Source: Halorarum halophilum
Lineage (GTDB): Archaea > Halobacteriota > Halobacteria > Halobacteriales > Haloferacaceae
Direction: 5' to 3'
Assembly: GCF_013401515.1 (NCBI RefSeq)
Contig: NZ_CP058529.1
Span: 1,488,001-1,552,000, forward strand
DNA: 64,000 nt
Shown: piece by piece, positions 62,261 through 64,000 of the stretch
Numbering within the stretch: the first letter of the stretch is position 1
Layout: each line of letters starts with the position of its first letter
The notes under the pieces: model-generated
The model's database searches: none
What the model was told of the DNA's origin: nothing
What the model saw: the letters and a program-made list of their open reading frames with translations, nothing else
Made by a program: the position numbers and the translations under genes

Positions 62261-63925
62261 ATGCGTACAATACTCACGATACTCGCCATCGCCGGGGTGG
62301 TCGTCACCGGGACGATGGTGAGCCCCGCTGTCGTCACGGCCCAGGAATCGGACACGCAGACCATCACCAGTTGTACCACCATCACCGAACCCGGCGTCTA
62401 CGCGCTCGGGAACGATATCACGAACACCTCCGCCGACTCGTGCATCCAGATCGAGTCCGGTGACGTCGTCCTCGACGGAGAGGGACACTCCCTGACCGGC
62501 GACGGTGACGGGGTGGCAGTCGACGTAACCGCGCACGAGGAACGGAATCAGGACCCCTACGTGAACGTCACCGTGCGAGACCTCCAGGTCGAGTCCTGGG
62601 GGACCGGTCTCGAGTTCGTCAACACTCGGAACGCCACGGCGAGCGACGTTACGGTCACCGACGCCGACATCGGCGTTCGGGCCGGCAGCTCGACCGCCCA
62701 CCTGCCCGGGTACGACGCGACCGCTCACGGAACGACCGTCGTCGACTCGACGGTCCGGGACGTCGGCTACGGCGTCGTCGGCGAAATCTCGAACGACGTC
62801 GAGGTCGTCGACAACACGGTGGCCGAGTACGACGATGTCGGTGTTCGCCTCGACGTGGTAAGCAACTCCTCGTTCAGCGGGAACGAGATCGTCGGATCGA
62901 ACGAGTCCCGGGACGCCGCGATCCGTCTCGGCGCCACCGAAGATCCGTACGATGACGGGAGTCACGACAACGTGATCGAATCGAACCGGATCGTCGACTC
63001 GATCGTCGACGTCGACCTCGAGCGGGACTCGGTCACCCGCAATCGGGTAGTCCGGAACGACGTCACGCGCGGCGGGATTCATGTCAGCGGGAGCCGCGGC
63101 CCGGCCACACGAACCGTCGTCGCGGGCAACGAACTCACCGACAGTAGTATCGACGTCGTATTGGCCTCGGGCGTGACCGTCGAGGAGAACGTGCTGACGA
63201 ACCCCGGCGCGGCGCCGGACGAGTCCATTCGTCTCAACGACGCGGGTCCCGTCACCGTCCGAAACAACTCGATCACGGGCGCGAGCACCGGCATCCTGAT
63301 CGAGCACCTCTCGAAGGAGAACACGGTCGTCGACAACACGGTCACCGACAGTGACGTCGGCGTTACGATCCAGGAGGATTCGGTGAACAACACCGTCGAG
63401 GGGAACACCATCGCGAACAACGGCAACGGCGTCGAGATCTCCCTCGTCGACTCGTACGAGGACGGGACGAACTACGTTCGCGGGAACGACATCGTGGACA
63501 ACGAGAACGGCGTCTTCGTCGAGGCGACGGATCAGCCGCTCGTCGTCGAGTCCAACCAGATCAGCGACAACGAGAACGGTATCAAGGTCCAGGCATCCGC
63601 CGTCTGTTCGGCCGGCGCCGAGGGTGCAGAACTGCTCTCGGTGCACGGCAACACCCTCGCCGACAACGCGGCGTACGGCGTGCTGAACGAGAACGGGGAC
63701 GTGCTGAACGCGACGGGGAACTTCTGGGGTGCGAGCGACGGGCCGTCGAGCGCCGACGACGCCGACGCGCCGTTCGAGGACCCCGTGACGGGTGAACTCG
63801 CGAACGGCAGCGGCACGGCCGTCTCGGAGGACCCGAACGCCGCCGGACAGTCGAACGTCCACTTCGACTCGTGGCTCCAGCAACCCCCCGAGGACGCGGG
63901 TGCTGGTAACGAGTCGGCATCGTAA
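62261..63925 (+). CDS. exported NosD-like right-handed beta-helix protein
   Basis: The product has 554 residues from ATG 62261. A Sec signal (LTILAIAGVVVTGTMVSPAVVTA) precedes ITSCTTITEPGVYALGNDI, the opening of NosD/periplasmic copper-binding-type helices. Many N-rich coils follow (NTVTDSDVGVTI, NTIANNGNGVEI, NQISDNENGI), then a closing GNFWGASDGPSS. The Asp-rich coils may bind Ca2+. A gaggag sequence 5-10 nt upstream may act as a ribosome-binding site. It is likely a secreted polysaccharide-binding or surface protein, unrelated in detail to the one at 4976. Confidence 0.85.
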   Translation: MRTILTILAIAGVVVTGTMVSPAVVTAQESDTQTITSCTTITEPGVYALGNDITNTSADSCIQIESGDVVLDGEGHSLTGDGDGVAVDVTAHEERNQDPYVNVTVRDLQVESWGTGLEFVNTRNATASDVTVTDADIGVRAGSSTAHLPGYDATAHGTTVVDSTVRDVGYGVVGEISNDVEVVDNTVAEYDDVGVRLDVVSNSSFSGNEIVGSNESRDAAIRLGATEDPYDDGSHDNVIESNRIVDSIVDVDLERDSVTRNRVVRNDVTRGGIHVSGSRGPATRTVVAGNELTDSSIDVVLASGVTVEENVLTNPGAAPDESIRLNDAGPVTVRNNSITGASTGILIEHLSKENTVVDNTVTDSDVGVTIQEDSVNNTVEGNTIANNGNGVEISLVDSYEDGTNYVRGNDIVDNENGVFVEATDQPLVVESNQISDNENGIKVQASAVCSAGAEGAELLSVHGNTLADNAAYGVLNENGDVLNATGNFWGASDGPSSADDADAPFEDPVTGELANGSGTAVSEDPNAAGQSNVHFDSWLQQPPEDAGAGNESAS

Positions 63926-63952
63926 CCGCCCGATCGCCCGATTTCGAGTCCT

Positions 63953-63960
63953 GTTTTTTC
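63953..63960 (+). terminator. T-tract terminator of the beta-helix gene
   Basis: A run of six T residues 28 nt after the stop, as expected for archaeal T-rich termination. Confidence 0.4.
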
Positions 63961-64000
63961 GACGTCGAATCCCATGTCGTGGCCAGCGATGGCCCGCCGA

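Overview
The window is haloarchaeal chromosome (class Halobacteria). The evidence is uniformly acidic proteins, high GC with strong G/C at third codon positions, start codons that sit 25-32 nt downstream of TATA-like boxes (leaderless transcripts), Tat-type lipoprotein signals, and lineage-specific families (HalOD1, DUF7344-type winged helices, UPF0058, halocyanin, a leaderless thiC). The genus cannot be fixed from the sequence alone.

About 1-23.1 kb looks accessory and is visibly less GC-rich than the rest. It opens with a probable amine or amino-acid catabolic locus: a partial FluG-type amidohydrolase, a class III aminotransferase and an APC permease. Next come a PadR regulator, a CPBP membrane protease, a Tat-exported beta-helix protein and a seven-TM exported-domain protein. 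From 8.1 to 12.5 kb lies a patchwork: a start-less gene remnant, an ArsR-like regulator, a DUF7509-like protein with a cysteine cluster, about 1 kb without a gene, an RraA-family protein, and an orphan N-terminal domain of a VirB4/HerA-type conjugation ATPase. From 12.9 to 22.8 kb is a cluster of MoxR, DUF58, DUF4129-type, DUF4350 and DUF1616 envelope genes in three transcription blocks. It ends with a tiny one-TM protein that has its own promoter.

From about 23.4 kb the DNA becomes very GC-rich and mostly housekeeping. It holds a HAD phosphatase, a second class III aminotransferase, a cold-shock protein, and a signalling neighbourhood at 27.2-34.6 kb (two histidine kinases, two stand-alone HalOD1 proteins, two winged-helix proteins). 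Then come thiC, pyrBI, uspA, a ferritin-like protein, a rhodanese-metallo-beta-lactamase fusion and a 2Fe-2S ferredoxin. The last 20 kb is the menaquinone region: an acyl-CoA ligase/enoyl-CoA hydratase pair, then menC, menA, menB, menD and menF. Halocyanin, a dicarboxylate symporter, an MFS transporter, tandem beta-propeller lipoproteins, an NSS-family transporter, a sulfite-oxidase-like molybdoenzyme and small conserved proteins are interspersed, with a NosD-like beta-helix protein last. Menaquinone, halocyanin and ferredoxin fit a respiring aerobe. No rRNA, tRNA, CRISPR array or intact transposase was seen.
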